DNA of 64,000 bases from Ruminococcus sp. (GTDB lineage Bacteria > Bacillota > Clostridia > Oscillospirales > Ruminococcaceae). A program made the translations under genes and the position numbers. A model generated the notes under the pieces. That model was given only the letters and a program-made list of their open reading frames with translations. It was not told where the DNA came from and searched no databases. Below are positions 1 to 10,512 of the stretch, piece by piece. Numbering within the stretch: position 1 is the stretch's first letter; every line of letters begins with the position of its first letter. The stretch is taken from contig JAFUTU010000059.1 in assembly GCA_017484095.1 (NCBI GenBank), positions 38,949-102,948 on the forward strand, in the 5' to 3' direction.

Positions 1-596
1 ACATTATTGAACATATAGGGGTGAGCCATTACGGCAATTCCCTTAGATGAGTGTATAAGATCACACACGAAATTAACATCGGGGTATTCTCTCGTAACAA
101 GGCACTCACCTCTGGGATATGCGAACAGCTTTTCATTGACTGAGCCGTAAAGCTCGGTCGCATAGCCGTAATTTACCAATGCCCTCATGATATGCTGCTT
201 GTAAATGCTCTTTGAACCCTTTGTATATTTTAAAAATGCCTCCTGAGGGATAGGATATCTCTTCATTACTTTTTCGATCATATCCTTTGCGCACTGAGTC
301 CTGATCTGGCAGGATTTCAGGCAAAGTCCCTCTAATCTGTCAGGCTTTTGCGGAGCATAGCAAAGTATATGCACCTTGGTGTTCCTTTTCTTATCCCACG
401 CGGATAGCTCTACCGCAGGTATTACCTTAACACCGTATCTCTCTGCCAATATCTGAGATCTGCTCTGCGATGAAAGTGTGTCATGATCCGTTATAGCAAG
501 GTAATCAAGTCCCATTCTCTTTGCCTGAGCTATTACCTCTTCGATACCAAAAGAACCGTCAGACAGTGTAGTATGAACATGAAGATCGCCGTTCAT
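1..596 (-). CDS. PHP-domain metal-dependent phosphoesterase, partial (C-terminus off the left edge)
   Basis: About 198 N-terminal residues are visible. The start ATG at 596 follows an AGGAGGAACT ribosome site. The protein opens with DLHVHTTLSDG (His6, His8), then AITDHDTL near residue 40 and IPAVELSAW near residue 60. These are the first metal-binding motifs of the PHP superfamily. The order fits the TrpH/YciV (COG0613) group, whose members are 5'-3' exonucleases or phosphatases acting on short RNA or nucleotide phosphates. A late MAHP motif (His) lies close to the window edge, as expected for this group. The exact substrate cannot be read from the sequence. Confidence 0.85.
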   Translation of the reverse strand, partial: MNGDLHVHTTLSDGSFGIEEVIAQAKRMGLDYLAITDHDTLSSQSRSQILAERYGVKVIPAVELSAWDKKRNTKVHILCYAPQKPDRLEGLCLKSCQIRTQCAKDMIEKVMKRYPIPQEAFLKYTKGSKSIYKQHIMRALVNYGYATELYGSVNEKLFAYPRGECLVTREYPDVNFVCDLIHSSKGIAVMAHPYMFNN

Positions 597-769
597 AAAT
601 AGTTCCTCCTGAAAAAGCTGCGCCGCTTGGCGCACAAATCTAGCAATAATTATACCACGGAGAAATAATTTTTGCAAGCGTATTTTTACATTATATTCCT
701 TTTTTCGACACTATACGATAATATTTGTGCAGTCAAACAAATCTTTATTTGAAAGTTAGTACAACTTGC
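597..769. other. intergenic region between two minus-strand genes
   Basis: A short AT-rich spacer. It begins with a small GC-rich dyad (GCGCCGCTTGGCGC, about 620-633) directly upstream of the PHP gene's ribosome site. I see no gene in it. Confidence 0.4.
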
Positions 770-1747
770 CTATATGTTTTTCCCTAAATTTCCAAAAAAC
801 TTTTGTACGAACCACGGCTCATCAGCGGTAAATTCTTTGCCTACCAGATATGAAAGGATACCCATATCATCTTTTGCTCTGAAGCGCAGACTGTACGAGC
901 AAAGAGCCTGTGTTTTAACATTATATTCGCGGTTGAGCTTGTTTATTCCGTATTTTCCGTCGCCCAGAAGAGGGTAGCCTATATGTGCCATGTGAGCTCT
1001 TATCTGGTGGGTGCGCCCCGTAACTAGGCGAACTCTTAGCAGAGAGAGGTCTCTTTCCTTGTTCTGTGCGATGACCTTATAGCGTGTTATCATAGTTTTT
1101 CCGCCCGATATCGGCTTATCAGACACACTTACGGTCTTTTTGTTCATATCCCTGATGCAGAAAGCTTTCAGCTCATCCTCTTTTTTTTCGGGTATCCCTA
1201 TACAAACGCAAAGATACTCTTTTTCTATCTCGCGGTTTTTGATGATATCGTTCATCAGACGCAGGCTCGCGGCATTTTTTGCGCATATGACCAGTCCCTG
1301 AGTGTTACGGTCTATCCTGTTGCACAGAGCAGGCGCGAAGGAGTTTTCGAGATCAGGGTCAAATTCTCCGCGCTCATAAAGGCACCTGAGCACTCTGTTA
1401 ATGAGGGTGTCATCATTGCCGCTCTCATCTTCGTGAACCACCAGCCCCGAGGGCTTATCGCATACGATAATGTTCTCGTCCTCATATATGATGAAGGCAT
1501 CTTTAGGCGCATTTAGAAATGAATATTTCTGCCTACTCTGTTCAAAAAATTCATCATTTATATAAAGCTGCATTACATCGCCTTCGGAGAGCTTTGTTGA
1601 TATCTCGCAGCGCTTTGAGTTGAGCTTTATCCTCTTTGTACGTATGTATTTGTACATCATGCTTTTAGGCAGTTTCGGTACAGCCTTTGCGATGAATTTA
1701 TCCACCCGCTGGCCGCTGTCATTTCTGTTTATGATAAATTCTTTCAT
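770..1747 (-). CDS. RluA-family pseudouridine synthase
   Basis: 325 residues. I chose the ATG at 1747 (MKEFIINRND) because GAGGTGAT lies just upstream; an in-frame start 24 bases earlier has no such site. An S4-type RNA-binding domain covers roughly residues 13-65. The catalytic core has NRIDRNTQGLV (Asp146; the family usually shows HRLD, here NRID) and a GRTHQIRAHM motif. Members isomerise specific uridines in rRNA or tRNA to pseudouridine. The target is not predictable here. The gene is divergent from uvrB and appears to be a single cistron. Confidence 0.9.
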   Translation of the reverse strand: MKEFIINRNDSGQRVDKFIAKAVPKLPKSMMYKYIRTKRIKLNSKRCEISTKLSEGDVMQLYINDEFFEQSRQKYSFLNAPKDAFIIYEDENIIVCDKPSGLVVHEDESGNDDTLINRVLRCLYERGEFDPDLENSFAPALCNRIDRNTQGLVICAKNAASLRLMNDIIKNREIEKEYLCVCIGIPEKKEDELKAFCIRDMNKKTVSVSDKPISGGKTMITRYKVIAQNKERDLSLLRVRLVTGRTHQIRAHMAHIGYPLLGDGKYGINKLNREYNVKTQALCSYSLRFRAKDDMGILSYLVGKEFTADEPWFVQKFFGNLGKNI

Positions 1748-1830
1748 ATCATCACCTCTACCATTATACACGAAACCTGATCAAAAAACAAGTACAAAAC
1801 AGCCGTTAATGAATTGTTAGGATTTAACTC

Positions 1831-1859
1831 TTTACATTTAAAATTATTTGTAGTATAAT
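1831..1859 (+). promoter_or_regulatory. sigma-A promoter of uvrBA
   Basis: TTTACA (1831-1836) and TATAAT (1854-1859) with a 17-bp spacer, about 50 bp upstream of the uvrB start. Confidence 0.75.
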
Positions 1860-1863
1860 AGTA

Positions 1864-1875
1864 GAAACTTTGTTC
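1864..1875. promoter_or_regulatory. possible LexA (DinR) box upstream of uvrB
   Basis: GAAACTTTGTTC differs at one position from the Gram-positive LexA core GAAC-N4-GTTC. It starts 5 bases after the -10 box. One of the two perfect LexA boxes at the Y-family polymerase promoter of this window (38729-38740) sits in nearly the same place. uvrBA is a classical SOS target in Firmicutes. Confidence 0.45.
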
Positions 1876-1911
1876 TTTTTGAGATATGATACTGGAGTTT
1901 AGAGGTAGGAT

Positions 1912-3882
1912 ATGGATAGATTCAAGCTTGTTTCGGATTATAAGCTTGCGGGAGATCAGCCCGAGGCGGTTGATGCGATAGTAAGGGGCATAGAGAGCGG
2001 TATGAAGGAGCAGACTCTTATGGGAGTTACAGGTTCGGGAAAGACCTTCACTATGGCAAACGTTATAGAGAGACTCAACCGCCCGACACTTGTGCTGGCG
2101 CACAACAAGATACTTGCAGCGCAGCTTTGCTCGGAGTTCAAGGAGTTCTTTCCTGAGAACGCGGTCGAATATTTTGTTTCGTACTATGATTATTACCAGC
2201 CTGAGGCTTATGTGCCCAGCAAGGATATGTATATAGAGAAGGACAGCTCTGTCAACGATGAGATAGACAAGCTGCGTCATTCGGCGACCTCGGCGATAAC
2301 CGAGAGGCGAGACGTTATCATCGTTGCGAGCGTTTCGTGCATATATTCGCTCGGCGACCCTGCTGAGTATAAGTCGATGGTGGTATCTATCAGGCAGGGT
2401 ATGGAGAAATCGCGCGACAGGCTGATCGCCGACCTTGTAGGGATACAGTATGAGAGAAATGATATAAACTTTGTAAGAAACAAGTTCCGTGTCAGAGGAG
2501 ATGTTGTGGAGATATATCCTGCAAACTCGACTGATACGGCTGTCAGGGTCGAATTCTTCGGTGATGAGATAGACCGCATAAGTGAGATAAACGTTGTCAC
2601 TGGAGAGGTGCTATCAAACCTTTCGCATATTGCGGTATTCCCGGCATCTCACTATATAGTGGGACGAGAGAAGATGCGTGACGCTATCGAGGAGATAAGG
2701 CAGGAGCTTGATGAGCGCGTAAAGTATTTCAAGGACAGAGATATGCTCATCGAAGCGCAGAGGATAGAGCAGCGTACCAATTATGATATTGAGATGCTTG
2801 AGGAGATAGGCTTTTGCAGCGGTATTGAGAACTATTCGAGAGTGCTGGCAAGGCGTTCACCCGGAGCTGTGCCGTTCACGCTTTTGGACTTTTTGCCTGA
2901 TGACTTTGTGCTTTTTGTGGATGAATCGCACGTATCGCTGCCGCAGGTGAGGGGAATGTACGCAGGTGACAGAGCAAGGAAGACAACTCTCGTTGATTAC
3001 GGCTTCAGGCTGCCTTCCGCACTTGATAACAGACCGCTTACCTTTGATGAGTTTTATTCTCACATCAATCAGGCTGTGTTCGTTTCCGCAACGCCCGGAC
3101 CGATAGAGAAGGAGAAGTCTGCCCAGATAGTTGAGCAGGTGATAAGACCTACAGGACTGCTGGATCCAGAGGTCATAGTGAAGCCTACAGAGGGTCAGAT
3201 CGAGGATCTGCTCTCCGAGATAAATATGCGTGTTGAGAAAAATGAGCGCGTGCTTGTAACAACGCTCACAAAGAAAATGGCTGAGGACCTGACAGATTAC
3301 CTGAAAAGCTTTAACGTTAAGGTCAGGTATATGCACCATGATATCGACACTATCGAGCGTATGGAAATAATAAGAGACCTAAGGCTCGGTGAGTTTGATG
3401 TGCTTGTCGGTATCAATCTTCTGAGAGAGGGTCTTGATCTTCCGGAGGTGTCGCTTGTGGCGATACTTGATGCCGATAAGGAAGGGTTCCTGAGGTCTGA
3501 GAGCTCACTGATACAGACTATAGGTCGTGCTGCGAGAAATGCCGGCGGTGTCGTTATCATGTATGCTGACACAGTAACGGGCTCTATGGAAAGGGCTATC
3601 ACTGAGACCGAGAGAAGACGTGCTATTCAGATGAAGTTCAATGAAGAGCACGGTATAGTTCCAAAAACTATAGTTAAAGACATAAGAGATGTTATAGAGA
3701 TATCTTCAAAGGAAGAGGTAGAGTATTCTGCGCGGCAGAGGAGCAGGCTCTCAAAGGAGGAGACAGCAAAGCTCATCGACAGCCTGACCAGACAGATGAA
3801 AGAGGCAGCCAAGCTTCTTGAATTTGAGCACGCTGCCTTCCTGAGGGACAAGATAGCAGAACTCAAGGGTGAAAAGAAATAA
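1912..3882 (+). CDS. uvrB: excinuclease ABC subunit B
   Basis: 656 residues, the normal UvrB length. The Walker A motif GVTGSGKT is at residues 38-45. The UvrB beta-hairpin ([12 protein letters not shown]) follows near residue 95. The helicase motifs include DESHVSLPQ and QTIGRAARN, and a UVR domain lies at about residues 618-653, where UvrC docks. UvrB is loaded on damaged DNA by UvrA, verifies the lesion and recruits UvrC for dual incision. The ATG follows GAGGTAGG. uvrA starts 12 bases downstream, forming the usual uvrBA operon. Confidence 0.98.
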   Translation: MDRFKLVSDYKLAGDQPEAVDAIVRGIESGMKEQTLMGVTGSGKTFTMANVIERLNRPTLVLAHNKILAAQLCSEFKEFFPENAVEYFVSYYDYYQPEAYVPSKDMYIEKDSSVNDEIDKLRHSATSAITERRDVIIVASVSCIYSLGDPAEYKSMVVSIRQGMEKSRDRLIADLVGIQYERNDINFVRNKFRVRGDVVEIYPANSTDTAVRVEFFGDEIDRISEINVVTGEVLSNLSHIAVFPASHYIVGREKMRDAIEEIRQELDERVKYFKDRDMLIEAQRIEQRTNYDIEMLEEIGFCSGIENYSRVLARRSPGAVPFTLLDFLPDDFVLFVDESHVSLPQVRGMYAGDRARKTTLVDYGFRLPSALDNRPLTFDEFYSHINQAVFVSATPGPIEKEKSAQIVEQVIRPTGLLDPEVIVKPTEGQIEDLLSEINMRVEKNERVLVTTLTKKMAEDLTDYLKSFNVKVRYMHHDIDTIERMEIIRDLRLGEFDVLVGINLLREGLDLPEVSLVAILDADKEGFLRSESSLIQTIGRAARNAGGVVIMYADTVTGSMERAITETERRRAIQMKFNEEHGIVPKTIVKDIRDVIEISSKEEVEYSARQRSRLSKEETAKLIDSLTRQMKEAAKLLEFEHAAFLRDKIAELKGEKK

Positions 3883-3894
3883 ATCGGAGGTACT

Positions 3895-6720
3895 ATGTCA
3901 AGAGATAAAATAATAATAAAAGGTGCCAAGGAGCACAACCTGAAAAATGTAGATCTGACGATACCGAGAGATAAGCTCGTTGTTATGACGGGGCTTTCAG
4001 GCTCAGGTAAGAGCTCTCTGGCGTTCGACACAATTTATGCTGACGGTCAAAGACGTTACGTAGAGTCTCTGTCATCATATGCAAGAATGTTTCTCGGGCA
4101 GATGGATAAGCCTGATGTTGAGAGCATTGAAGGTCTGTCTCCTGCGATCTCGATAGATCAAAAAACCACATCAAAGAACCCGAGATCAACCGTCGGAACA
4201 GTGACTGAAATATACGATTATCTCAGGCTGCTTTATGCAAGGGTCGGTGTGCCTCATTGCCCTGTCTGCGGCAGAGAGATACGCCGTCAGAGCGTCGATC
4301 AGATTGTGGATCAGATATGTGAGCTCGATGACGGCACCAGGATACAGTTGCTGGCACCTATCGTCAGAGGAAGAAAGGGTGAGCATGTCAAAGAGCTTGA
4401 CCGCGCCAGAAAAGGCGGCTATGTAAGAGTAAGGATAGACGGCATAACCTACGATCTTTCGGAAGAGATAAAGCTTGAGAAAAACAAAAAGCATAATATC
4501 GAGATAATTGTTGACCGTCTTGTTATGAAGGACGGCATAAAGCCAAGGCTTTCTGACAGCATAGAGACTGTTACCTCTCTGACAGGCGGCCTTGTGGGGG
4601 TAGATGTAATAGGCGGAGAGGAGATGCTGTTTTCTCAGAACTATGCCTGCCCTGAGCACGGAGTTTCGATCGGTGAGCTTGCGCCGAGAATGTTCTCGTT
4701 CAACAATCCGTTCGGTGCCTGCGAAAAATGTACGGGTCTGGGTGTGTTCAAAAGAATAGACCCCGATCTCATAATACCTAACAAAAACCTTTCGATAAGC
4801 GAGGGCGCCATAAAAGCAAGCGGTTGGTCGGGCACGGACGAGGGCTCGATCTCAATGATGTATTACAGAGCGATCTCGGAGCAGTATGGTATTGATCTGA
4901 ACAAGCCTGTAAAAGAGCTCGAAAAGGACGAGCTTGACATCTTTCTTTACGGAACACAGGGTCAGAAGCTGAAGCTGAAGCGCTCGACACAGTTTATGAA
5001 TGTGGATTATTCGTCTGCCTTTGAGGGCGTTATCCCAAATCTTGAGAGGCGATACAGAGAAACTGCGAGCGATTGGGCGAAGGCGGATATAGAGTCAAGC
5101 ATGAGCGATGTGCCTTGCCCTGTCTGCAACGGTGAGAGACTGAAAAAAGAATCTCTCAGCGTAACGGTGGGCGACCTTAACATTGCAGAGCTTTGTCGTA
5201 AGTCGGTATCTTCGGCATACAAGTTCTTTGAAGGCATAAAGCTCTCCAAGCGCGACAATATCATAGGCGAGAACATCATCAAGGAGATAAAGTCAAGGCT
5301 CGGCTTTTTGCAGAGCGTAGGCCTTGAATATCTGACGCTCTCACGTTCGGCAGGTACGCTTTCAGGCGGTGAGAGCCAGCGCATCAGGCTTGCAACACAG
5401 ATAGGCTCATCGCTTGTCGGAGTGCTTTATATTCTGGACGAGCCTTCTATCGGTCTTCATCAGAGGGATAATGACAAGCTCATCGCAACGCTAAAACGCC
5501 TGAGAGATCTTGGCAATACACTTATCGTTGTTGAGCATGACGAGGACACTATGAGGTCTGCTGACTTTATAGTTGACGTAGGCCCCGGGGCTGGTATTCA
5601 CGGCGGAGAGATAGTAGCAAGCGGTACTCTTGATGATATTATCAGGAGTGAACGTTCAATAACAGGAAAGTATCTCAGCGGAGAGCTGAAAATACCCGTT
5701 CCCGAAAAGAGAAGAAAGGGCAGCGGAAAGCTCCTTACAGTCAGCGGCTGCCGACAGAATAACCTGAAAGACATAACAGTTAAGATACCTCTCGGCACTT
5801 TCACCTGCGTGACGGGTGTATCCGGCAGCGGAAAGTCATCTCTTGTAAATGAGATCATCTACAAAGAGCTAGCAGGCAAGCTGAACCGTGCAAAGGTGCG
5901 CTCGGGCGCTTATGACAAGATGAGCGGTGTATCGAATCTCGACAAGGTCATCAATATAGATCAGTCGCCGATAGGCAGAACACCGAGGTCTAACCCTGCG
6001 ACGTATACAGGCGTGTTCACTGATATCCGAGAGCTGTTTGCACAGACTCAGGACGCTAAGATGAAAGGCTATAATTCGGGAAGATTCTCATTCAATGTCA
6101 AGGGCGGACGCTGTGAAGCCTGTGAGGGTGACGGCATAATCAAGATAGAGATGCATTTTCTGCCCGATGTTTATGTGCCGTGCGAGGTCTGCAACGGTAT
6201 GAGATATAACCGAGAGACCTTAGATGTGAAATACAAGGGCAAAAACATATATGACGTGCTTGAAATGACAGTCGAGGAGGGCGTGGCGTTTTTCTCGAGC
6301 CTGCCTAAGATATCAAGAAAGCTGCAGACGCTTTATGACGTTGGTCTCGGCTATATAAAGATAGGTCAGGCAGCAACTACGCTTTCCGGCGGCGAAGCTC
6401 AGAGAGTGAAGCTTGCGACAGAGCTTTCAAAGCGAGCTACGGGCAAAACTATCTATATCCTTGATGAGCCCACGACAGGTCTTCACAGTGCAGATGTTCA
6501 CAAGCTTATAGAGGTCCTCTCGAAGCTGGTAGACGGCGGAAACACTGTGCTTGTCATCGAGCATAATCTTGATGTTATCAAGACGGCAGACCATATCATT
6601 GACCTTGGCCCTGAGGGCGGAGACGGCGGCGGTACGATCGTTGCAACGGGAACGCCCGAGGAGATAGCAGCCTGTGAAGCTTCATATACGGGACAGTATC
6701 TGAAAAAGATGCTGCTCTAA
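3895..6720 (+). CDS. uvrA: excinuclease ABC subunit A
   Basis: 941 residues. There are two ABC ATPase halves: Walker [10 protein letters not shown] near residue 32 and GVSGSGKSS in the second half. Each half has an LSGGE signature ([13 protein letters not shown] and [13 protein letters not shown]). Zinc-finger CxxC pairs are visible ([19 protein letters not shown] with CEVCNG). UvrA dimers find DNA damage and load UvrB. The ribosome site GGAGGT precedes the ATG, and the gene is co-transcribed with uvrB. Confidence 0.98.
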   Translation: MSRDKIIIKGAKEHNLKNVDLTIPRDKLVVMTGLSGSGKSSLAFDTIYADGQRRYVESLSSYARMFLGQMDKPDVESIEGLSPAISIDQKTTSKNPRSTVGTVTEIYDYLRLLYARVGVPHCPVCGREIRRQSVDQIVDQICELDDGTRIQLLAPIVRGRKGEHVKELDRARKGGYVRVRIDGITYDLSEEIKLEKNKKHNIEIIVDRLVMKDGIKPRLSDSIETVTSLTGGLVGVDVIGGEEMLFSQNYACPEHGVSIGELAPRMFSFNNPFGACEKCTGLGVFKRIDPDLIIPNKNLSISEGAIKASGWSGTDEGSISMMYYRAISEQYGIDLNKPVKELEKDELDIFLYGTQGQKLKLKRSTQFMNVDYSSAFEGVIPNLERRYRETASDWAKADIESSMSDVPCPVCNGERLKKESLSVTVGDLNIAELCRKSVSSAYKFFEGIKLSKRDNIIGENIIKEIKSRLGFLQSVGLEYLTLSRSAGTLSGGESQRIRLATQIGSSLVGVLYILDEPSIGLHQRDNDKLIATLKRLRDLGNTLIVVEHDEDTMRSADFIVDVGPGAGIHGGEIVASGTLDDIIRSERSITGKYLSGELKIPVPEKRRKGSGKLLTVSGCRQNNLKDITVKIPLGTFTCVTGVSGSGKSSLVNEIIYKELAGKLNRAKVRSGAYDKMSGVSNLDKVINIDQSPIGRTPRSNPATYTGVFTDIRELFAQTQDAKMKGYNSGRFSFNVKGGRCEACEGDGIIKIEMHFLPDVYVPCEVCNGMRYNRETLDVKYKGKNIYDVLEMTVEEGVAFFSSLPKISRKLQTLYDVGLGYIKIGQAATTLSGGEAQRVKLATELSKRATGKTIYILDEPTTGLHSADVHKLIEVLSKLVDGGNTVLVIEHNLDVIKTADHIIDLGPEGGDGGGTIVATGTPEEIAACEASYTGQYLKKMLL

Positions 6721-6746
6721 AAGAAACAGAAAACGACAGAATTATT

Positions 6747-6783
6747 ATCACCGACCGTAAATATAATGTTTATGGTCGGTGAT
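6747..6783. repeat. inverted repeat between uvrA and the site-2 protease gene
   Basis: ATCACCGACC pairs perfectly with GGTCGGTGAT, and the arms extend to about 15 bp with one mismatch around an AT-rich loop. No T tract follows. The right arm ends just before the ATG at 6787 and contains its likely SD (GGTGAT). It may therefore hide the ribosome site rather than end transcription. Confidence 0.5.
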
Positions 6784-6786
6784 GTT

Positions 6787-7356
6787 ATGTTGAACATTGA
6801 TTTTCGCGGTGTCAGGCTCTGTGTGAAGTTTTCGTTTTTCTTTGTTATAGCTTTGCTCGCACTTACGGAAGGGTTTGAGGAGGTGCGCCTGTTTGCGGCT
6901 CTCGGAGCGTGTGTCTGTCATGAGCTGGGTCACATTTTTGCGATGAGTGCTTTCGGCTCTGCCCCTGAGGAGATAGCGCTTTACGGGGGCGGCATAAAGA
7001 TAACCACGCAGGGAGAGCAGTTTTTCGGCAGAGGTGTGCAGACGGTCATACTGCTGGCAGGCTGCGCTGTGAATTTTGTGCTCGCGGCAGTGTTTTTTAT
7101 TACGGGGGCACCGAGGGTGCTGTGGCTTGTGAATGTGGTACTCGGGTGCTTTAACCTGCTGCCGTTTTCATACTTTGACGGCGGCCGCGTGCTGGAGCTC
7201 TATCTGCCGATAAGAGCTTATGATCATATCAGGGCGGCAGCTGTTGCACTTACAGCCATAGGAATGATATGGCTGATCCTTTCGGGAAAGGCAGGTCCGT
7301 CGCTCGGAGCTACTTATGCTCTGGTGCTGATCTCAGAGCTTACGAAAAAAAGATAA
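6787..7356 (+). CDS. site-2 protease family (M50B, SpoIVFB-like) membrane metalloprotease
   Basis: 189 residues from the ATG at 6787, which follows GGTGAT; an in-frame ATG at 6766 is also possible. Zinc-binding HELGH is at residues 45-49 inside a hydrophobic segment, and the second motif NLLPFSYFDGG (Asp131) is in a later segment. This is the usual S2P arrangement. Hydrophobicity suggests 4-6 membrane spans. The small size and lack of PDZ domain match SpoIVFB-type proteases that cut membrane-tethered precursors such as pro-sigma factors. The substrate is unknown. It lies behind uvrA and may share its transcript. Confidence 0.85.
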   Translation: MLNIDFRGVRLCVKFSFFFVIALLALTEGFEEVRLFAALGACVCHELGHIFAMSAFGSAPEEIALYGGGIKITTQGEQFFGRGVQTVILLAGCAVNFVLAAVFFITGAPRVLWLVNVVLGCFNLLPFSYFDGGRVLELYLPIRAYDHIRAAAVALTAIGMIWLILSGKAGPSLGATYALVLISELTKKR

Positions 7357-7359
7357 TAC

Positions 7360-7388
7360 TTGCATTTTATTGTAAAATTTGTTATACT
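7360..7388 (+). promoter_or_regulatory. promoter of the radical SAM pair
   Basis: TTGCAT (7360-7365), a 17-bp spacer, then TATACT (7383-7388). It lies 30 bases before the next gene. Confidence 0.7.
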
Positions 7389-7417
7389 CTTATTAATGAT
7401 ATGACAGGAGGTGCAGT

Positions 7418-9274
7418 ATGGAGGAGATCAGAAAAAAGCTTGACAGACTTCTTTTAAAAACACAGAAGCCTGCGCGCTATATCGGCGGTGAGGTCGGAAG
7501 CGTTGTCAAGGATAAGGAAAAGGTAGATGTGCGCTTTGCATTCTGCTTTCCCGATACATATGATGTCGGTATGTCGCACCTCGGCATGAAGATACTTTAC
7601 GGACTGAAAAATGCGAGAGAGAACTGGTGGTGTGAGCGTGTTTTCATGCCTGAGACGGATTTTGAGTCTCTTATGCGTGAGAATGATATCCCCCTTTATG
7701 CGCTTGAAAGCCTTGACCCTTTGACAGAGTTTGATTTTATAGGCTTCACTTTGCAGTATGAGCTCTCATATAATAATGTTCTGCAGATGCTTGACCTTGC
7801 AGGCATACCTGTGCTTGCAAAGGACAGAAAAGATCTTGCACCGATAATCGTTGCGGGCGGCCCTTGCGTATGCAATCCTGAGCCGCTGGTAGACTTTTTT
7901 GACCTGTTCATTCTCGGCGAGGGTGAGGAGGTAAATGTTGAGCTTATGGAGCTCTATGAGCGAATGAAGCCCGACAGACCGACTAAAGAGCAGTTCCTGC
8001 GCGAGGCTTGCAAGATAGAGGGCATATACGTACCTCAGTTTTATGATGTTGAGTATAATGAGGACGGTACGGTCAGCAGTATAACACCGAACGTTGCGGA
8101 GGCGCCAGCAAGGATAAAGAAAAGAGTTATTCCCGATCTTGACAGCGTGTACTATCCCGAAGCGTTTGTCGTGCCGTTCACTCAGATAGTGCATGACAGA
8201 GCAGTGGTAGAGGTGCTGCGCGGCTGTATAAGAGGTTGCAGGTTCTGTCAGGCAGGGTTTATATACCGTCCGTTCAGAGAGAAGAGCGTAGCTACAATAA
8301 AAAACGAGACAAAGTCTCTCTGTGAGCAGACAGGCTATGAGCAGGTGTCTCTCTCATCGCTTTCAACGAGCGATCATACAAAGATCAATAAGCTGCTGGA
8401 CGAGCTTTCCGATTATACAGATGAGGAAAACATAAATCTGTCACTTCCGTCACTCAGGATAGACAGCTTCAGTGATGAGCTTCTGGAAAAGATCAAGGCT
8501 GTAAGAAAAAGCGGTCTTACCTTTGCTCCCGAGGCAGGCACTCAGCGCCTGAGAGATGTGATAAACAAAAACCTTACCGAGGACGAGATACTTGATACCT
8601 GCCGAACTGCGTTTATGGGCGGTTATACGGCTGTGAAGCTGTATTTTATGCTCGGGCTGCCGGATGAGACGCTCGATGATGTTGCAGGTATCGCAAGGCT
8701 TGCTCAGAAGGTGGTCGATCTCTACTATGAGACCCCGAAGGAGAACAGGGGCAGGGGCGGCGTGCAGGTGTCGGTCTCTACCGCGACCTTTGTGCCGAAG
8801 CCGTTCACTCCGTTCGAGTTTGAACCGCAGGATACGCCTGAGATGATAAAACAAAAGCAGGAGCATCTTCTTGCCAGCCTTACAAGCAAAAAGATAAAGC
8901 TAAGTATGCATTATTCAAACACATCTATCCTTGAGGCTGTTCTCGCCAGAGGTGACCGCAGACTTTCAAAGGTCATTTATACTGCCTGGAAAAAAGGCTG
9001 CTATCTTGACAGCTGGGACGAGCATTTCAAGTATGATAAATGGCAGGAGGCGTTTGAAGAATGCGGTGTAGACCCTGCCTTCTATGCTAACAGAAGAAGG
9101 TCTTACGATGAGACTGCACCGTGGTCACATCTTGATTATCTTGTAACTCACAGCTTCCTTGTAAGGGAGAACAAAAAAGCTCATCAGGCACAGACCACAC
9201 GCAACTGTGCTGAGGGCTGTTCGGGCTGCGGCATAAAGGCAGAATGCGGAGGTGTTTACTGTGGCGGTAATTGA
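7418..9274 (+). CDS. TIGR03960-type radical SAM protein (B12-binding-like plus radical SAM)
   Basis: 618 residues, start after AGGAGGTG. Residues of roughly 40-180 resemble a cobalamin-binding-like Rossmann region (DTYDVGMSHLG, GGPCVCNPEP, LGEGE). The radical SAM 4Fe-4S motif C270-x3-C274-x2-C277 lies in RGCIRGCRFCQAG. The C-terminus is Cys-rich (NCAEGCSGCG...CGG). This architecture and its coupling to the next gene are typical of the TIGR03960/DUF2344 pair found across Clostridia. The reaction has not been established. The stop codon overlaps the next gene, suggesting translational coupling. Confidence 0.88.
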   Translation: MEEIRKKLDRLLLKTQKPARYIGGEVGSVVKDKEKVDVRFAFCFPDTYDVGMSHLGMKILYGLKNARENWWCERVFMPETDFESLMRENDIPLYALESLDPLTEFDFIGFTLQYELSYNNVLQMLDLAGIPVLAKDRKDLAPIIVAGGPCVCNPEPLVDFFDLFILGEGEEVNVELMELYERMKPDRPTKEQFLREACKIEGIYVPQFYDVEYNEDGTVSSITPNVAEAPARIKKRVIPDLDSVYYPEAFVVPFTQIVHDRAVVEVLRGCIRGCRFCQAGFIYRPFREKSVATIKNETKSLCEQTGYEQVSLSSLSTSDHTKINKLLDELSDYTDEENINLSLPSLRIDSFSDELLEKIKAVRKSGLTFAPEAGTQRLRDVINKNLTEDEILDTCRTAFMGGYTAVKLYFMLGLPDETLDDVAGIARLAQKVVDLYYETPKENRGRGGVQVSVSTATFVPKPFTPFEFEPQDTPEMIKQKQEHLLASLTSKKIKLSMHYSNTSILEAVLARGDRRLSKVIYTAWKKGCYLDSWDEHFKYDKWQEAFEECGVDPAFYANRRRSYDETAPWSHLDYLVTHSFLVRENKKAHQAQTTRNCAEGCSGCGIKAECGGVYCGGN

Positions 9275-9962
9275 ACCTAAAAACGCAAGACTTCGCATAG
9301 AGCGGTTCGACTACCGCATAGTGTTCGCAAAGCAGGGCAGGGCGATCTACATTTCGCACCTCGATATGATGAGGGCGTTCCAGCGCATTATCAAAAGGGC
9401 AAAGCTTCCCGTATGGCATACACAGGGGTTCAATCCTCATGTGTATATAATGTTTCCGCTGGCGCTTTCGCTCGGAATGGAGAGCCGCTGTGAGGTCATG
9501 GATATAGCGCTTATCGAGGAGCTATCATATGATGAGGTGAAGGAGAGGCTCAGCGCAAGTATGCCCGAGGGCTTTGAGGTGATAAGCGTGGGTGCTCCCG
9601 TGCATAAGCATACGGATATAGCGTTTTCCTGCTATGAGACTGAGATAGCTGCTCAGATCCCTTCTGAAGAGGTAGTCAGGCTGTTTGAGGATTTTTTGAA
9701 ACGGGACACTATAGAGATAGAAAAACGCACTAAGAAAAAGACCACAAAGCTTGTGGATATAAAGCCTTATATCGAATGTGAGGGGCTTGAAGCAGGTGAC
9801 GGCAGTGTTAAAGTGAAGCTGAGGCTGCCTTCGGGAACGGGGTTCAATCTTAACCTGAATGTTGTGATAGATGCGTTTGCGTCACTTTCGGGAATAGAGG
9901 TAGAAACTATTTGTGCAAGGCGCACAAATATCCTGATGGAAAACGGAGAAAATTTTACATAG
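9261..9962 (+). CDS. TIGR03936/DUF2344 radical-SAM-associated protein
   Basis: 233 residues. I chose the GTG at 9261, which has GGAGGTG at 9248-9254; an alternative GTG at 9252 would sit inside that ribosome site. The gene overlaps the radical SAM gene by 14 bases. The N-terminus (YRIVFAKQGRAIYISHLDMM and LPVWHTQGFNPHVY) is the DUF2344 hallmark. In some genomes this domain is fused to the radical SAM partner, so the two probably act together. The function is unknown. Confidence 0.85.
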   Translation: MAVIEPKNARLRIERFDYRIVFAKQGRAIYISHLDMMRAFQRIIKRAKLPVWHTQGFNPHVYIMFPLALSLGMESRCEVMDIALIEELSYDEVKERLSASMPEGFEVISVGAPVHKHTDIAFSCYETEIAAQIPSEEVVRLFEDFLKRDTIEIEKRTKKKTTKLVDIKPYIECEGLEAGDGSVKVKLRLPSGTGFNLNLNVVIDAFASLSGIEVETICARRTNILMENGENFT

Positions 9963-9969
9963 CTCGTTC

Positions 9970-9998
9970 TTGAAAAGCAATAGCAAATATGATATAAT
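9970..9998 (+). promoter_or_regulatory. promoter of rplS
   Basis: TTGAAA (9970-9975), a 17-bp spacer, then TATAAT (9993-9998). The predicted transcript begins near 10005, about 155 nt before the rplS start. Confidence 0.75.
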
Positions 9999-10004
9999 AT
10001 TTTA

Positions 10005-10145
10005 GTATTTGAATACCGTCGGTAACTTCCGACGAGAATTGAAGGCGGAAATAGAATGGCAAAGCGGTTTGCTTTGTATCTTATTTTCGGTTTCTGAAAG
10101 GACAGTCCGCTGACCGAATGGTATATGAATGTCCGAAAAATAAGA
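10005..10145 (+). ncRNA. structured 5' leader of rplS (probable L19 autoregulatory leader)
   Basis: About 150 untranslated bases lie between the promoter and the rplS ribosome site. They contain a hairpin with arms CGTCGG/CCGACG (about 10017-10034) and further GC-rich segments. Firmicute rplS genes often carry an L19-binding leader that represses translation. I infer that function from position and length; I cannot match the consensus from memory. Confidence 0.45.
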
Positions 10146-10159
10146 AGGAGGAATATGAA

Positions 10160-10504
10160 ATGGACGCACTGAAGCTTATTTCGCAGTCTAGCATGAAGGA
10201 GCAGGCTCCCGAGGTCAAGATCGGTGATACCGTAAAGGTACACGTAAAGATCACAGAGGGAGACAAATCCAGGATCCAGATCTTTGAGGGAACCGTTATT
10301 GCCAAGAAGCATGGCGGCATCAACGAGACCTTTACTGTTCGCCGTGTTGCTCACGGAGTTGGTATTGAGAGAGTTTTCCCTGTGCACTCACCTGCTGTTG
10401 AGAAGGTAGAGCTCGTAAGATCAGGTAGGGTTCGCCGCGCTAAGCTCTATTATCTTCGTGACAGAGTTGGTAAGGCAGCCAAGGTCAAGGAAGCGATCAG
10501 ATAA
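10160..10504 (+). CDS. rplS: 50S ribosomal protein L19
   Basis: 114 residues, full length for L19. The start ATG at 10160 follows AAGGAGGA with 6-base spacing; an earlier in-frame start would put extra residues ahead of the conserved N-terminus. Family features visible are [13 protein letters not shown], the [13 protein letters not shown] strand, [17 protein letters not shown] and a basic C-terminal [12 protein letters not shown]19 sits at the 30S-50S interface. The gene has its own promoter, leader and terminator. Confidence 0.97.
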   Translation: MDALKLISQSSMKEQAPEVKIGDTVKVHVKITEGDKSRIQIFEGTVIAKKHGGINETFTVRRVAHGVGIERVFPVHSPAVEKVELVRSGRVRRAKLYYLRDRVGKAAKVKEAIR

Positions 10505-10512
10505 CATTTCGG

